Positions 1 through 10,986 of a DNA stretch of 64,000 nucleotides are shown one piece after another. The stretch covers positions 39,725 through 103,724 of the forward strand of contig JAQWMB010000012.1 of the NCBI GenBank assembly GCA_029246995.1, given 5' to 3'. Both the position numbers and the translations under genes were made by a program. Under the pieces are notes generated by a model that saw nothing but the letters and a program-made list of their open reading frames with translations, ran no database searches and was not told the DNA's origin. Positions within the stretch are counted from its first letter, which is position 1. Each line of letters begins with the position of its first letter. Origin of the DNA: Dehalococcoidia bacterium. Its GTDB lineage: Bacteria; Chloroflexota; Dehalococcoidia; UBA2979.

Positions 1-1
1 A

Positions 2-1543
2 TTGGAACAAACTCATCTTTCTTATGTTTTACTTGCTGGTAATTTTGTTTATAAGATAAAAAAATCAGTAGATTTCCCCTTCGTTCATCAATCTGAACTC
101 AGCCAAAGATATAATTTTTGCGTACAAGAAGTTGAACAAAATAAAAGATTGGCAAAAGAAGTTTATATTAAAGTAGTAAAAATTATACGTAATGAGTCTG
201 GTAAATATGAAATAGTTGAGGGTGAAGTTGATCCATGTAGTGAAATTATTGAATATGCAGTAAAAATGCGAAGATTAAAAGTTGATGATAATTTGGAGAA
301 TATAATCATGGATAATGCTCTTCCAGTAGATATTGCTGAACGAATAGTTAATTGTCTAATTCCTTTTCATCAAAATGCAGAAATATTTTCTGAAGGATTA
401 GATGCAGGAGGCTTTCAGGCTGAACGCAAATGGTGTAATGAAGAATTAAGTCAGCAAGCTCAACATATTAACAAAACTTTAAAACCAAAATCTGCTCAAA
501 TTATTAATCAATACATGCAAGAATCTTTATTGAAATTTGAAAAAATTTTTGATCTTAGATATTTGCAAAATAAGATTATCTTCGGCCATGGTGATTTACA
601 AATCAAGCATTTTTACCTAGATGCTTTTTATGAGGAAACATTATTAATAATAGATTGCATTGAATTTTCTACAGATTTTCATTTTAAGTACGTTGATCAA
701 GGTTATGATTTAGCATTCTTAACTATGGGATTAGATTTTCATAATCAAAGTATTCTTGCTGATGTAATATCCGGATTGTATATTGCATCAGCTGGTGATA
801 AATATCTAAGCTTATTGCATAATTATCACAAGTTTTTACGAGCTTTAATTAGAGGCAAGGTTGAAGGTCTTGCTGTTGGTTCAGAATCAATAAATGAACA
901 TACTAAGAAAAAAAATAAATTAAACTCTGAAATTTTTTTTAATCTCGCTGAAAAATATGCTTTAAAAAGTACTACTCCATTTATCTGTAGTATCGGCGGT
1001 CTGTCTGGTTCTGGAAAGTCTGTAATTGGAGGTGCAATTGCAAGTAGAATTGGTGCAGTATATTTATCTTCAGATGTAATTAGAAAAGAATTATTTAAAA
1101 TTCCCTTACATGAACATTTAAAAGATAATAGTGATATTACAATATATGATTATGAAGCAAATATTTCTGTTTATACTGAATTACGTAAGCAAGCAACTGA
1201 ATATGTTAAACAAGGATTTTCAGTAGTCATTGATGCTGCTCATCTCTTACGTGATGAGCGAGAAGAAACTATGATAATGATGGAATCTTTATCAATAAAC
1301 TGTTGTTTCTTATGGATTGAATCAACTGCAGAACTCATAAAACAAAGAATTAATAAAAGAATGAATAGTGCATATTATATTTCTGATGCAGATTTTAATA
1401 TTTATAAAAATCAGTTAGATTATGTTGAGGATATTCAGGACAATGAAAATATTATTAGTATTAGTAATACTGGTAGTATACAGAAAGTCATTGCTAATCT
1501 ACCTAAAATTGCCAAAGTATTAAGAGACAGATTTGAGTATTGA
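2..1543 (+). CDS. Bifunctional aminoglycoside phosphotransferase-like / AAA P-loop kinase protein (5' end probably truncated by window edge)
   Basis: P-loop GGLSGSGKS; APH-like HGDLQIKHFY; reading frame is open to the window start. Confidence 0.75.
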   Translation: MEQTHLSYVLLAGNFVYKIKKSVDFPFVHQSELSQRYNFCVQEVEQNKRLAKEVYIKVVKIIRNESGKYEIVEGEVDPCSEIIEYAVKMRRLKVDDNLENIIMDNALPVDIAERIVNCLIPFHQNAEIFSEGLDAGGFQAERKWCNEELSQQAQHINKTLKPKSAQIINQYMQESLLKFEKIFDLRYLQNKIIFGHGDLQIKHFYLDAFYEETLLIIDCIEFSTDFHFKYVDQGYDLAFLTMGLDFHNQSILADVISGLYIASAGDKYLSLLHNYHKFLRALIRGKVEGLAVGSESINEHTKKKNKLNSEIFFNLAEKYALKSTTPFICSIGGLSGSGKSVIGGAIASRIGAVYLSSDVIRKELFKIPLHEHLKDNSDITIYDYEANISVYTELRKQATEYVKQGFSVVIDAAHLLRDEREETMIMMESLSINCCFLWIESTAELIKQRINKRMNSAYYISDADFNIYKNQLDYVEDIQDNENIISISNTGSIQKVIANLPKIAKVLRDRFEY

Positions 1544-1557
1544 TGCTATAATTTTTT

Positions 1558-1646
1558 TGTTCCGCAAGGGGAGCATCTGCTGAGAGGAATTATTCCAACC
1601 CTTCGAACCTGAACATGCTAAATCATGCGTAGGAATGCGGTTTTTT
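1558..1646 (+). promoter_or_regulatory. TPP riboswitch (THI element)
   Basis: CCGCAAGGGGAGC..CTGAGAGG..ACCCTTCGAACCTGAACATG..CATGCGTAGGAATGCGG matches the conserved TPP aptamer blocks; lies immediately upstream of an ABC transporter operon. Confidence 0.93.
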
Positions 1647-1684
1647 ATTTATCACCTCTTTCACTATGCTTAACTGTTATTTAT

Positions 1685-2719
1685 TTGAAAGGTGATGTAA
1701 TTACACGTTTTATATCTGTACTATTTTGTTCTTTAGTAATTGTTTTGCTCAGTTGTGGCAACAGCGATAATGTGGCTGGAACATTGAAAATTATTACGCA
1801 TGATTCCTTTGATGTGAAACAGCAATTGATAGATGATTTTTCTAAGATAAATGATATTCATGTTGAAGTCATAAAAGCAGGTGATGCTAATCAAATTCTA
1901 ACCAGGAGCATTTTGAATGCTGGTAATCCTGAAGGAGATTTAATATTTGGAATTGATAATATTGCTTATAAAAGAATTAATAATTTTTCTGAATTATTAA
2001 TTCCATACGTGTCACCAAATAGAAAGCAAATTCCAAAAGAAATTTTAAATGCTTTTGATGATATTCCATATTTTACTCCAATTGATTATGGTTATGTGAG
2101 TATTAACTACGACCAAAAATTCAATCAACAAGACCCTCCTAAGAAGTTAGAAGAGCTATTATTACCTATTTGGAATAATCAATTTATTGTTCTAGATCCA
2201 GCTATTTCTTCTCCGGGTCTTCAGTTTCTTATTTCAACTATTGCTTATTTTGGTCCAGATTCTTGGTTAGATTTTTGGAAGGGATTAAAACAAAATAATG
2301 TCCTAGTAACTGATTCTTGGACGAGCGGCTATTATACGCATTTTTCTCAAAATGGAGGAGAAAGGCCATTAGTTGTTTCTTATACATCAAGTCCTGCCGC
2401 CGAGGCATTTTTTGGTGGACTAGATCGGCCACCAACACAAAATATTATTTTTGATAATTTATTTAGGCAAGTTGAGTCAGTCAGTATTTTGAAAGGTTCA
2501 GAAAATATTGTCAATGCAAAAAAATTCATTGATTTTATGCTAACAGATCCTTTTCAACAACAAATTCCTGAAACCATGTTTGTTTATCCAGTAAAACAAG
2601 ATTTAAAGCTTCCAGAATGGTGGAGCATGAATCCCGAAATTACTGAAATACAAAATTTTAGGTTTAGCAATAAAGAACTACAAGTTTGGATTACAGAGTG
2701 GTCAAAAGCTATGCGTTAA
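1685..2719 (+). CDS. thiB: Thiamine ABC transporter substrate-binding lipoprotein (ORF listed from 1625, but that ATG is inside the riboswitch)
   Basis: Lipobox-like VLLSCG; SBP architecture; riboswitch upstream and permease/ATPase downstream. Start codon uncertain (TTG 1685 or nearby). Confidence 0.8.
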   Translation: MKGDVITRFISVLFCSLVIVLLSCGNSDNVAGTLKIITHDSFDVKQQLIDDFSKINDIHVEVIKAGDANQILTRSILNAGNPEGDLIFGIDNIAYKRINNFSELLIPYVSPNRKQIPKEILNAFDDIPYFTPIDYGYVSINYDQKFNQQDPPKKLEELLLPIWNNQFIVLDPAISSPGLQFLISTIAYFGPDSWLDFWKGLKQNNVLVTDSWTSGYYTHFSQNGGERPLVVSYTSSPAAEAFFGGLDRPPTQNIIFDNLFRQVESVSILKGSENIVNAKKFIDFMLTDPFQQQIPETMFVYPVKQDLKLPEWWSMNPEITEIQNFRFSNKELQVWITEWSKAMR

Positions 2720-2730
2720 TTTCATATATT

Positions 2731-4389
2731 ATGCAGAGATTCACAACTTTGCATTTTAATATTTTTTTTTCATTACTTGGTATAAGCTTGGTTATTTTCT
2801 TTATTCTATTACCAATTTTAAATCTTACTAATTTAGTATTTGATTCAAATAATTTTGATAGTTTTTTTGATTCTTTATTGAGTGTATTTAATAGTTATTA
2901 TCTAAAAATTGTTATAGTAACTTGTTATCAGGCTCTTTTATCTACGGTTGTAGCTTTATTCATCGGTTTACCAGCAGCTTTTATTTTATATCAGATTAAT
3001 TTTCCTGGTCGAAAGATATTATTAACATTGTGTACAATTCCTTTTATTTTACCAGTTGTAGTAGTTGCTTTATCCTTTAGAGATCTATTTAGTAATACAG
3101 GTTTTGTAAGTCAAATATTATCAATTTCTGGCATGCAATTCAGTCAAAGTATTTGGATCATCATCATTGCTCATGCTTATTATAACATGTCAATTATCAT
3201 ACGGATTGTTGGACCTTACTGGGAAAAGATTAGCATGCAATTTGAAGAAGCAAGCAATCTACTAGGTGCTAGAGATTTACAAAAAATGTTTTATGTATAT
3301 TTACCATTATTAATGCCAGTTATTTTTGCAGCATCGATGCTTGTTTTTTTATTTTGTTTTACTTCTTTTGGCTTAATTTTAATTTTAGGTACATCTGGAT
3401 TTGATACCTTAGAATTGGTAATTTATCGCTTAACAAATGGTCTTTATGGATTACAGGAAGCAGTAATTCTTTCATTTTTACAAATTATTTTCTGCGCAAT
3501 TATTTTTATAGTTTATTTAAAAGCTATTCAGTATTCTAGCCTTAATTTTGTATCTCAAATATCGATCAATAAAAATTTTAGGGAATTAAGAATAATTGAA
3601 AAAATTGCATCATTAATATTTTTGTGTTTTATTGCCTTTTTTTCTATTGTACCAATTGCGGTACTATTTATTCGTGCTTTTACTTTTCCTGACATACAAA
3701 GCTTTACGTTGCAGAATTTTAATCAAATATTTATAAACACTGGTAACCTGTCATATATTAATCCATTAGATGCAATTATTAATAGTCTTACATTGGCCTC
3801 GGGAACTTCTTTTTTAGTGATGTTAATTGGTTTTTTTACTGCTTGCTTCATTGAAAGTCAAAAATTTTTTTTAAAACGAATAGTTGACATTTTATTTTTA
3901 ATGCCAATTATAGTGCCTGTTATAACTTTATCTTTTGGCATAATAATCACATTTAACCGATCTTTCCTTGATTTAAGGCATTCTTTTATACTTATTTTTA
4001 TTGTGCATATTTTGCTTGGTCTACCCTTTGCATATTATTTATCTTCTTTAGCAATAGCTTCAGTTTCAAAGCAAATTAAGGAGGCAAGCTTGCTGTTAGG
4101 ATGCGCAAAAAAACTATTATGGCAAAAAATTTATTTGCCTTTAGTGAGAAACTATTTATTGACTGGAATAATTTTTTCTTTTGCGATATCTTTAGGAGAG
4201 TTTGGTTCAGTATCAATGCTTCGTGGTAGTGATTTTTATACTATTCCTTTAGTCATTTACCAGTATTTAAATCGACCAAGTGGTTATTTTTTAGGGCATG
4301 GGTATGCATTATCAGTTATTTTAGTGATTATCTCTTTTATTACTTTTTATTTAATAGAGAGATTGAATATTAATATATTGAAAAAATAG
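2731..4389 (+). CDS. thiP: Thiamine ABC transporter permease (double-length, ThiP-like)
   Basis: ~12 hydrophobic segments, two permease modules with EAxxLLG-type loops (FEEASNLLGA, IKEASLLLGC); start moved to ATG 2731. Confidence 0.85.
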   Translation: MQRFTTLHFNIFFSLLGISLVIFFILLPILNLTNLVFDSNNFDSFFDSLLSVFNSYYLKIVIVTCYQALLSTVVALFIGLPAAFILYQINFPGRKILLTLCTIPFILPVVVVALSFRDLFSNTGFVSQILSISGMQFSQSIWIIIIAHAYYNMSIIIRIVGPYWEKISMQFEEASNLLGARDLQKMFYVYLPLLMPVIFAASMLVFLFCFTSFGLILILGTSGFDTLELVIYRLTNGLYGLQEAVILSFLQIIFCAIIFIVYLKAIQYSSLNFVSQISINKNFRELRIIEKIASLIFLCFIAFFSIVPIAVLFIRAFTFPDIQSFTLQNFNQIFINTGNLSYINPLDAIINSLTLASGTSFLVMLIGFFTACFIESQKFFLKRIVDILFLMPIIVPVITLSFGIIITFNRSFLDLRHSFILIFIVHILLGLPFAYYLSSLAIASVSKQIKEASLLLGCAKKLLWQKIYLPLVRNYLLTGIIFSFAISLGEFGSVSMLRGSDFYTIPLVIYQYLNRPSGYFLGHGYALSVILVIISFITFYLIERLNINILKK

Positions 4390-4404
4390 AAAGCTTTTAG
4401 GTTT

Positions 4405-5448
4405 ATGGAATTATTAAATATTAGCAATCTTTGTTATAACTATGGTGAAGATTTTTATCTTAAAGATATTGCATTTTCATTAGAGCATAATAAATCAGTA
4501 GGTCTATTTGGCCCCTCTGGGTCTGGTAAGTCAACTATTCTTAGATTGATTTCCGGACTTTCGAAACCACAATCTGGTGAAATTTTGTTAGATGGCCAAT
4601 CAATAATTAATCAAGAATCTCATACGCGTTCAATTGGGATGATTTTTCAACATCACGCTCTTTTTCCACATTTAAATGTTTATGATAATATTGCTTTTGG
4701 TTTAAAGATGCAGCAACTTGATAGAGATAACATTGATATCCAAGTGAACAGCTTATTAAATGTTTTTAAAATTAGTAAGCTAAAAAATCGTAAAATCAGT
4801 GAATTATCTGTTGGTGAGTCACAACGTGTGGCAATTGCAAGATCTCTAGCACCAAAACCAAAATTACTCTTAATGGACGAACCATTTAGTTCATTAGATT
4901 ATGCTTTAAAAGTCCAGTTAAGATTAGAAATTTCTGAAATTTTACATGATATGAATATTGCATCAATTGTGGTTTCGCATGATATCCAAGATATTGTTCC
5001 ATTTTCTGATCATATTTTATTATTGAAAGATGGAAAGATGCTTTTTGATAGCCATCTCCCAGAATTATATTCTGACCCTAAATTAAAAGATGTTGGATCG
5101 ATGCTTGGTTTTTTTAGTCTTAAAGATTTTCTTGCTGGTATAAAAGATTTAAATACAATTGTCCCTGATAAACTGAAGGATGTTGACTATGATCATCTAG
5201 ATTTTATTATTCACCCCGATAATCTTTTTGTTTACCAAAAACCTAATCCTGATATGTTTGCTGTTGAATGTAGAATAGAGAAAATTTTTTATTCAGGTCC
5301 AAATCCTCAAGTCATTTTACAAAGAGTAGCTAATGGGGATAGTGCTTTTATATCGGCTATTTGGAGAGAAAATATAAAACCAGATGAAGTCAATACTGTC
5401 TATCTCTGTTTTCAAAATGAAGATTTGAAATGCCTTAGACAAAATTAG
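4405..5448 (+). CDS. thiQ: ABC transporter ATP-binding protein (ThiQ/PotA-like)
   Basis: Walker A GPSGSGKST, signature LSVGESQRVAIARSL, Walker B LLLMDEP. Confidence 0.85.
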   Translation: MELLNISNLCYNYGEDFYLKDIAFSLEHNKSVGLFGPSGSGKSTILRLISGLSKPQSGEILLDGQSIINQESHTRSIGMIFQHHALFPHLNVYDNIAFGLKMQQLDRDNIDIQVNSLLNVFKISKLKNRKISELSVGESQRVAIARSLAPKPKLLLMDEPFSSLDYALKVQLRLEISEILHDMNIASIVVSHDIQDIVPFSDHILLLKDGKMLFDSHLPELYSDPKLKDVGSMLGFFSLKDFLAGIKDLNTIVPDKLKDVDYDHLDFIIHPDNLFVYQKPNPDMFAVECRIEKIFYSGPNPQVILQRVANGDSAFISAIWRENIKPDEVNTVYLCFQNEDLKCLRQN

Positions 5449-5921
5449 GGCAGTAAAACTGAATCACCTATTTTAATGTTATGATTGCTAAACCATTTTT
5501 CTGGTGCTTCTATAGCATAATTAAAGCTAAATTTTGAGGTATAAATAGTTTGATTGTGAGCTTTCATTTCTTGAATATCAACGATGATTTTTTTAGAATC
5601 AATAAATGCTATAGATAAATTAATTTTTGTACTTTTCATTGAAAATCCTCTATATTTATTTTGACTCTCAAATTTGAAAAGCATACCATGATTTTTGAGT
5701 TCATCTTTATTTGATAAGCCTATGCCATATTCTTCTTGATGAGGTACTTCAACTAGTAAAGATACATATTGATTTGTATTAGGTTTAAAAAATTGTACCT
5801 CTTTTAATTCATTACTTTTTTTATCTAACTCTAGATTAAACATATTAGTGATAGGAATTATAAAAAATGAAATTAATAATAAGAGAGATAAAAGAATTTT
5901 TTTGTTTTTGATTGAATCCAT
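5445..5921 (-). CDS. DUF192 family protein
   Basis: GMLFKFESQNKYRGFSMKSTKINLSIAFID..A.NQTIYTSKFSFNYAIEAPEKWFSNHNIKIGDSV resembles DUF192; N-terminal hydrophobic signal. Confidence 0.75.
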   Translation of the reverse strand: MDSIKNKKILLSLLLLISFFIIPITNMFNLELDKKSNELKEVQFFKPNTNQYVSLLVEVPHQEEYGIGLSNKDELKNHGMLFKFESQNKYRGFSMKSTKINLSIAFIDSKKIIVDIQEMKAHNQTIYTSKFSFNYAIEAPEKWFSNHNIKIGDSVLLP

Positions 5922-5986
5922 CTAGTTGCCTTCAATAGATTGTATATAATGAAAATGAACTAATAAAGACTATAAAGAAAAGAACA

Positions 5987-6730
5987 ATGCAAAATACAGA
6001 ATTAATTAATTCCATTCAAAATTCTTGGATTCAAATAAGAGACAAAGGTGCTCTTGATAAGTTAGACATTTTAGATAATTTAATGGGTAGGATTGGTCTA
6101 GAAGGTGCTCCAGGATATGACTGTGGCATTAGAGATACTTTCTCTATTTTTTCTATAGATGACGATGCTGTAATTTATTTACCCACTGGTGAAGTCACGC
6201 ATTCTGATGAAGAAGCAAGATTTATAGCAAATATTTATGCAATTAGATTATTTCTTGCAGCTGGGCTTGGTTTTGAGGCAAAAATCATTAATGCTCTTGC
6301 TGCTACGTATGCAATGTCTTGGGCTAAAAAAAGTGGTAATAATTATGGTCATTCAGCTTTAACGCTTACTACCTCAATATGGCTGATTGCATTAGAGCCA
6401 AAACCTGAATCTGATGAGCCCTTCCCCATTAATTGGGATCTTCCATGTTTTGATAATCCAGAAATTTGGAACTTTGAATTTAATTTACATTCTAGATATG
6501 ATATTCGTGAGCGAGTACTTGATTGGTGTATTTTCATTGTTAATAATGTAGAGTTGATAAACGATGTTTCAATTTTTTCAATTCTAGAGCCAATTTTGTA
6601 TATGAAAAATGATTCGCGTGCAAAATTATTTCTGGATAAATTTAGCGAATTACAGGATCACCATCAAAGTTCTTCAGCAAGTGCTTTGATGGAGAAAAAA
6701 CGCATTGTTGATGTAATAAATAATTCTTAG
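5987..6730 (+). CDS. Hypothetical protein
   Basis: Long ORF, no family recognised. Confidence 0.65.
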   Translation: MQNTELINSIQNSWIQIRDKGALDKLDILDNLMGRIGLEGAPGYDCGIRDTFSIFSIDDDAVIYLPTGEVTHSDEEARFIANIYAIRLFLAAGLGFEAKIINALAATYAMSWAKKSGNNYGHSALTLTTSIWLIALEPKPESDEPFPINWDLPCFDNPEIWNFEFNLHSRYDIRERVLDWCIFIVNNVELINDVSIFSILEPILYMKNDSRAKLFLDKFSELQDHHQSSSASALMEKKRIVDVINNS

Positions 6731-6750
6731 ATAAAATGTTTTATATACTC

Positions 6751-7131
6751 TTAATTATCTTTTTTGATATTTTGAATATCTTCTAGAACCTTTATTAGTT
6801 CTTGATCATCTTCAGTAGCTATATCAGGAATATGATATCCTCCAAATACTTGCACAACTGATTCATGATCATCTATAACATAATCAACGCTTACATTTAC
6901 GCCAAGTTTTGGCAGTCTTGCACGATGGTCATAAAGTGGTTTAATAAAATAATCTTTGACGTATTTATCTAAATCAACTTTTTCTATTTCTTTTTTCCTT
7001 ATTCCTATGCCTGACCAGATATAAATTGTATGCCCGTCTTCTATAATTTTTTTAAAGACATCTTCAGCATTATTACGAAGCTTGCCATCCCACATAATAA
7101 GAGTGTTATCAACATCGAAAAAGATATTCAT
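6751..7131 (-). CDS. HAD-superfamily hydrolase-like protein
   Basis: N-terminal FFDVDNTLIMWDG and later DYVIDDHE. Confidence 0.8.
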   Translation of the reverse strand: MNIFFDVDNTLIMWDGKLRNNAEDVFKKIIEDGHTIYIWSGIGIRKKEIEKVDLDKYVKDYFIKPLYDHRARLPKLGVNVSVDYVIDDHESVVQVFGGYHIPDIATEDDQELIKVLEDIQNIKKDN

Positions 7132-7311
7132 TTTTTAGCCTAAGTTAATTTTTTTGAACTTTATCAATTATAATCAAGAAATAAATATGAACAAATACAA
7201 TCGTCAATTCTTTTTAATACACATTTTTTATTGTCACTTTTAAATTTTTATTCAATATGTTTTTTTTTCTAATTAGTGCAATAATTATTTAATTAAATAA
7301 GAAAGCTTTCT

Positions 7312-8478
7312 ATGGATATAGAATTATTCACTGCAGGTATATTAAAGCAGATTGCCCCGCCTTCTAAGATGTCGAGTGCATTGTTTGACTTGAGCGTTGG
7401 AGCTCCAGATGAGGATTCATTGCCTAATGAAGCTTTGTTGAATGCTTTGCAAGAAACTTTATACCATGATCCAGTTAACTCTCTCATATATGCAGGGACT
7501 AGTGGATATATTGATTTAAGATCTTGGATTGCAACAACTCATGCAAGCACAGGTAATAATTTTAATTCTGATAATGTTTCCTTAGTTTCTGGCAGTGCAC
7601 ATGGCCTAGATAATATTGCAAGAACATTTTTAGAGCCAAATGATTTTGTTTTAATGAGTTCACCAACTTATCCAGGTGCTATTCGTACATTTCAATCATG
7701 TGGTGCAAAAATTGTTGATATTCCTTCTGATCAGTTCGGAATTGATTTAAATCACTTAGAAGATTTATTATCTGACTATAATCATAAAAATAAAAAGATT
7801 AAAATCCTTTATGTTGTTTCTAGTTATAATAATCCCAGTGGGATGAGTATTAATAATAATCAAAAAAAATCTTTAGTAAAATTATGCGAGAAATATTCTG
7901 TTCTCATCGTTGATGATAGGGCATACAGCATGATTACCTTTGAGCGTAATCCTGATCCAAGCCTATCTACTATTTGCCCTAGTGAAAATATTATTGAAGT
8001 AGGAACATTCTCAAAAACGATTGCTACTGGTATTAGAGTCGCTTGGATAATGGCTAGTAAATCTATTATAAATAATCTGAATTTAATGAGGTTTGATAAT
8101 GGCGGTTCTAGCTTGATGCAAAGAATGGTATTTAGTTTTGTTAATTCGTCGCATTATCCTAAGCATTTGGCTAGCGTCAATCAAATTTATAAACGTAAAA
8201 GAAATATTGTTTCTGATGCACTTACAAAATATTGCTCTGATCATGTTGAATTTCATATTCCTCAAGGTGGGTTTTATCATTGGGTAAAAATTAAAAATGG
8301 TTTAAAAAATTCTAAATTAGCAGAAAATGCGCTGAAGCAAGGTGTTGGTATTAATGTTGGTAATATTTATTTTGTTAATCGTGAGGATACTGAACATGTA
8401 AGAATTGTTTATTCAAAATTGAAGGAAAGTGATTTAGTAGATGCAGTTAAAATTTTATCTACTTGCTTCAAAAATTAG
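7312..8478 (+). CDS. PLP-dependent aminotransferase class I/II (2-aminoadipate/MocR-type aminotransferase domain)
   Basis: SGSAHGLDNIARTFL, YVVSSYNNPSGMS, VDDRAY, GTFSKTIATGIRVAW. Confidence 0.85.
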   Translation: MDIELFTAGILKQIAPPSKMSSALFDLSVGAPDEDSLPNEALLNALQETLYHDPVNSLIYAGTSGYIDLRSWIATTHASTGNNFNSDNVSLVSGSAHGLDNIARTFLEPNDFVLMSSPTYPGAIRTFQSCGAKIVDIPSDQFGIDLNHLEDLLSDYNHKNKKIKILYVVSSYNNPSGMSINNNQKKSLVKLCEKYSVLIVDDRAYSMITFERNPDPSLSTICPSENIIEVGTFSKTIATGIRVAWIMASKSIINNLNLMRFDNGGSSLMQRMVFSFVNSSHYPKHLASVNQIYKRKRNIVSDALTKYCSDHVEFHIPQGGFYHWVKIKNGLKNSKLAENALKQGVGINVGNIYFVNREDTEHVRIVYSKLKESDLVDAVKILSTCFKN

Positions 8479-8501
8479 TTAAAAATAGAGATTGGACCTT
8501 T

Positions 8502-9278
8502 ATGTATAACTCATTAAAAAATAACCAAGCATTGATTATTGGTGGGACTAAAGGTATTGGAAAAGCAATTGCTCTGCGACTTGCTTCCGAAGGAGTGAAT
8601 TTATTAATAAATTATCATAGTTCTGATGATTTAGCAGAACAAACAGCTGATGAATGCAAAAAATCTGGCGTCCAAGTTGAATTAATTAAAGCTGACATTA
8701 GTGCAACAAATGGTATTGATGTTATTACTCAAAAGATTGATAGTATGAGTCGATTGGATATTCTTATTTTAAATGCTGCAAAAGGGCTAGAGAGGCCCAG
8801 GATGGCTATTGAACAAAAATCTGGTCATATTCAATCAACTTTGGATACGAATTTGATTGCTCCATGGGAAATTATTAAATCATCAAGTAAGATAATGAAA
8901 AAAAATAGCCAGGGCTCAATTGTAGGTCTTTTGACACCTGGTACAAAATTTTACATAGAAGGCTATTCTGCTGTCGCTATTTCTAAAGGAGCATTTGAAG
9001 CATTAATTAAATATACTGCTGTTGAATTAGCTGGTTACAATATTCAGGTCAATGGAGTTATGGCTGGCCTAGTTGAAGAAACAGTTGGAAGTAAGTCATT
9101 TGATAAAATTTTAAATAAAATTAAAAATGTTATTCCAGCAGGCAGAAATGTTCACACTGAGGATGTTGCCAATTTAGTTATTTGGCTATGCTCCGATCAG
9201 TCAAATATGATTATTGGTCAGAACATTAATGTTGATGGTGGTTTTTCATTAGCTTCGTGGAAAACACTTCAGGATTAA
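8502..9278 (+). CDS. SDR family oxidoreductase (FabG/FabL-like)
   Basis: [46 protein letters not shown]; start likely ATG 8502. Confidence 0.85.
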   Translation: MYNSLKNNQALIIGGTKGIGKAIALRLASEGVNLLINYHSSDDLAEQTADECKKSGVQVELIKADISATNGIDVITQKIDSMSRLDILILNAAKGLERPRMAIEQKSGHIQSTLDTNLIAPWEIIKSSSKIMKKNSQGSIVGLLTPGTKFYIEGYSAVAISKGAFEALIKYTAVELAGYNIQVNGVMAGLVEETVGSKSFDKILNKIKNVIPAGRNVHTEDVANLVIWLCSDQSNMIIGQNINVDGGFSLASWKTLQD

Positions 9279-10948
9279 CTTGTGACTGCACCTTTTGCGG
9301 CACTTGAAACATTCTTTGCATATTTTGCAAAAACTCCTCTTTCATAATTTGGTTTATTTTGTTCCCATTTTTTTCTTCTGCTTATAATTTCTTGATTGTC
9401 GATTCCAATATCTAATTTTCTATTTGGGATATCGAGAATGATTTCATCTTTTTCTTCCACGAGAGCTATTGGGCCACCAACTGCTGCCTCCGGGGCTACA
9501 TGGCCAGCCATTAATCCTCTAGTAGCACCACTAAATCTTCCATCTGTTAATAATGCTACTGAATCATCAAGCCCTGCTCCAACAAGAGCAGCAGTTACAC
9601 TAAGCATTTCACGCATACCAGGACCACCTTTAGGACCTTCATTTCGAATTACTAATACATCACCTTTATCAATCTGATTTTCTAATACGGCTTGCATCGC
9701 ATCTTCTTCTTTTTCAAAGATTCTTGCTGGACCTTTATGGATTAATCTTTCGTGGCCAGCAACTTTTATGACACAACCTTCTGGTGCTAGATTGCCCTTT
9801 AGAATTACTAAGCCTCCAGTGGGCTTTATTGCGTTCTGAATATCGAGAATGACTTTTTGACCTTTAGTTTCTTGTGCATCTGCAGATTCTTCAGCTAATG
9901 TTTTACCAGTAACTGTAGGAATGTCACCATTTATTTTATTACCTGCTAGTAATTTTTGTGCCAATAATTTTGTCCCACCTGCATTATCCCAATCTAAGGC
10001 AACATACTTGCCTCCTGGTCTTAAATCTCCAATTAAAGGTGTTGCAGAGCTAATTTTATCAAAATCATCTATATCTAATCTGATACCTGCTTCATGCGCA
10101 ATAGCTAAAAGATGCAATACAACATTTGTAGACCCTCCAGTTGCAGCTGCACAGGCAATCCCATTCTTAATTGATTCTTTGGTTATGATATCTCGCGGTA
10201 ATATACCATTTGCGAGCACATCCATTATTAATTTGCCAGATTCATATGCAACATCTTTTTTTCTTTTATCAGTGGCACCAACTGTTGAAGAACCCATAGG
10301 AGAAATGCCAATAAATTCTAATACTGTTGCCATTGTATTTGCAGTATATTGTGCACCGCATGAACCAGCTCCCGGGCATGCTGCATCTTCAAGCTCAGTT
10401 AATTCTTTTTCACTCAGATTACCAGCAGAATGTTGCCCAACTGCTTCAAAGACATCTTGTATCGTTACATCATGTCCTTTAAAGTTACCAGGAGCTATTG
10501 AGCCACTATAGACAATGATTGTTGGAATGTTTAGTCTAGCTGCTACCATAGCACCTGCTGGGATAGTTTTATCACATCCAACGATAATAACTGCAGCATC
10601 AAATGAATATCCTACTGCAGATAGTTCTATGGAATCTGCAATTAATTCACGGCTAACTAATGATGCCTTCATTCCTTCCGTGCCCATTGATATTCCATCA
10701 CTAATAGAAATTGTATTGACTTCCATCGGTGTACCACCACTATTTGCTATGCCAGCCATTACATCTTGTGCTAATTCTCTATGGCTAAAATTACATGGCA
10801 TTGTCCCAATCCAACTATGAGCAACCATGACTAATGGTTTTTTTAAATCTGCTGAGTTGTAGCCAACAGACTTAAAGTAAGATCTGGCTGGTGCTCTTTC
10901 AGGTCCATCTACTAATTTTTTGCTTTTGTGTCTTGGATCAAATGACAT
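9275..10948 (-). CDS. ilvD: Dihydroxy-acid dehydratase
   Basis: [58 protein letters not shown]. Confidence 0.97.
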   Translation of the reverse strand: MSFDPRHKSKKLVDGPERAPARSYFKSVGYNSADLKKPLVMVAHSWIGTMPCNFSHRELAQDVMAGIANSGGTPMEVNTISISDGISMGTEGMKASLVSRELIADSIELSAVGYSFDAAVIIVGCDKTIPAGAMVAARLNIPTIIVYSGSIAPGNFKGHDVTIQDVFEAVGQHSAGNLSEKELTELEDAACPGAGSCGAQYTANTMATVLEFIGISPMGSSTVGATDKRKKDVAYESGKLIMDVLANGILPRDIITKESIKNGIACAAATGGSTNVVLHLLAIAHEAGIRLDIDDFDKISSATPLIGDLRPGGKYVALDWDNAGGTKLLAQKLLAGNKINGDIPTVTGKTLAEESADAQETKGQKVILDIQNAIKPTGGLVILKGNLAPEGCVIKVAGHERLIHKGPARIFEKEEDAMQAVLENQIDKGDVLVIRNEGPKGGPGMREMLSVTAALVGAGLDDSVALLTDGRFSGATRGLMAGHVAPEAAVGGPIALVEEKDEIILDIPNRKLDIGIDNQEIISRRKKWEQNKPNYERGVFAKYAKNVSSAAKGAVTS

Positions 10949-10986
10949 TTTCTCACCTTAAAAATACTTTACTTTCATATTTGTGT

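Noticed and set aside
9396-10820. Antisense ORFs (93, 196 and 101 aa) opposite ilvD
   Set aside because: Low-complexity Ser/Pro/Ala-rich translations opposite a clear ilvD; typical shadow ORFs
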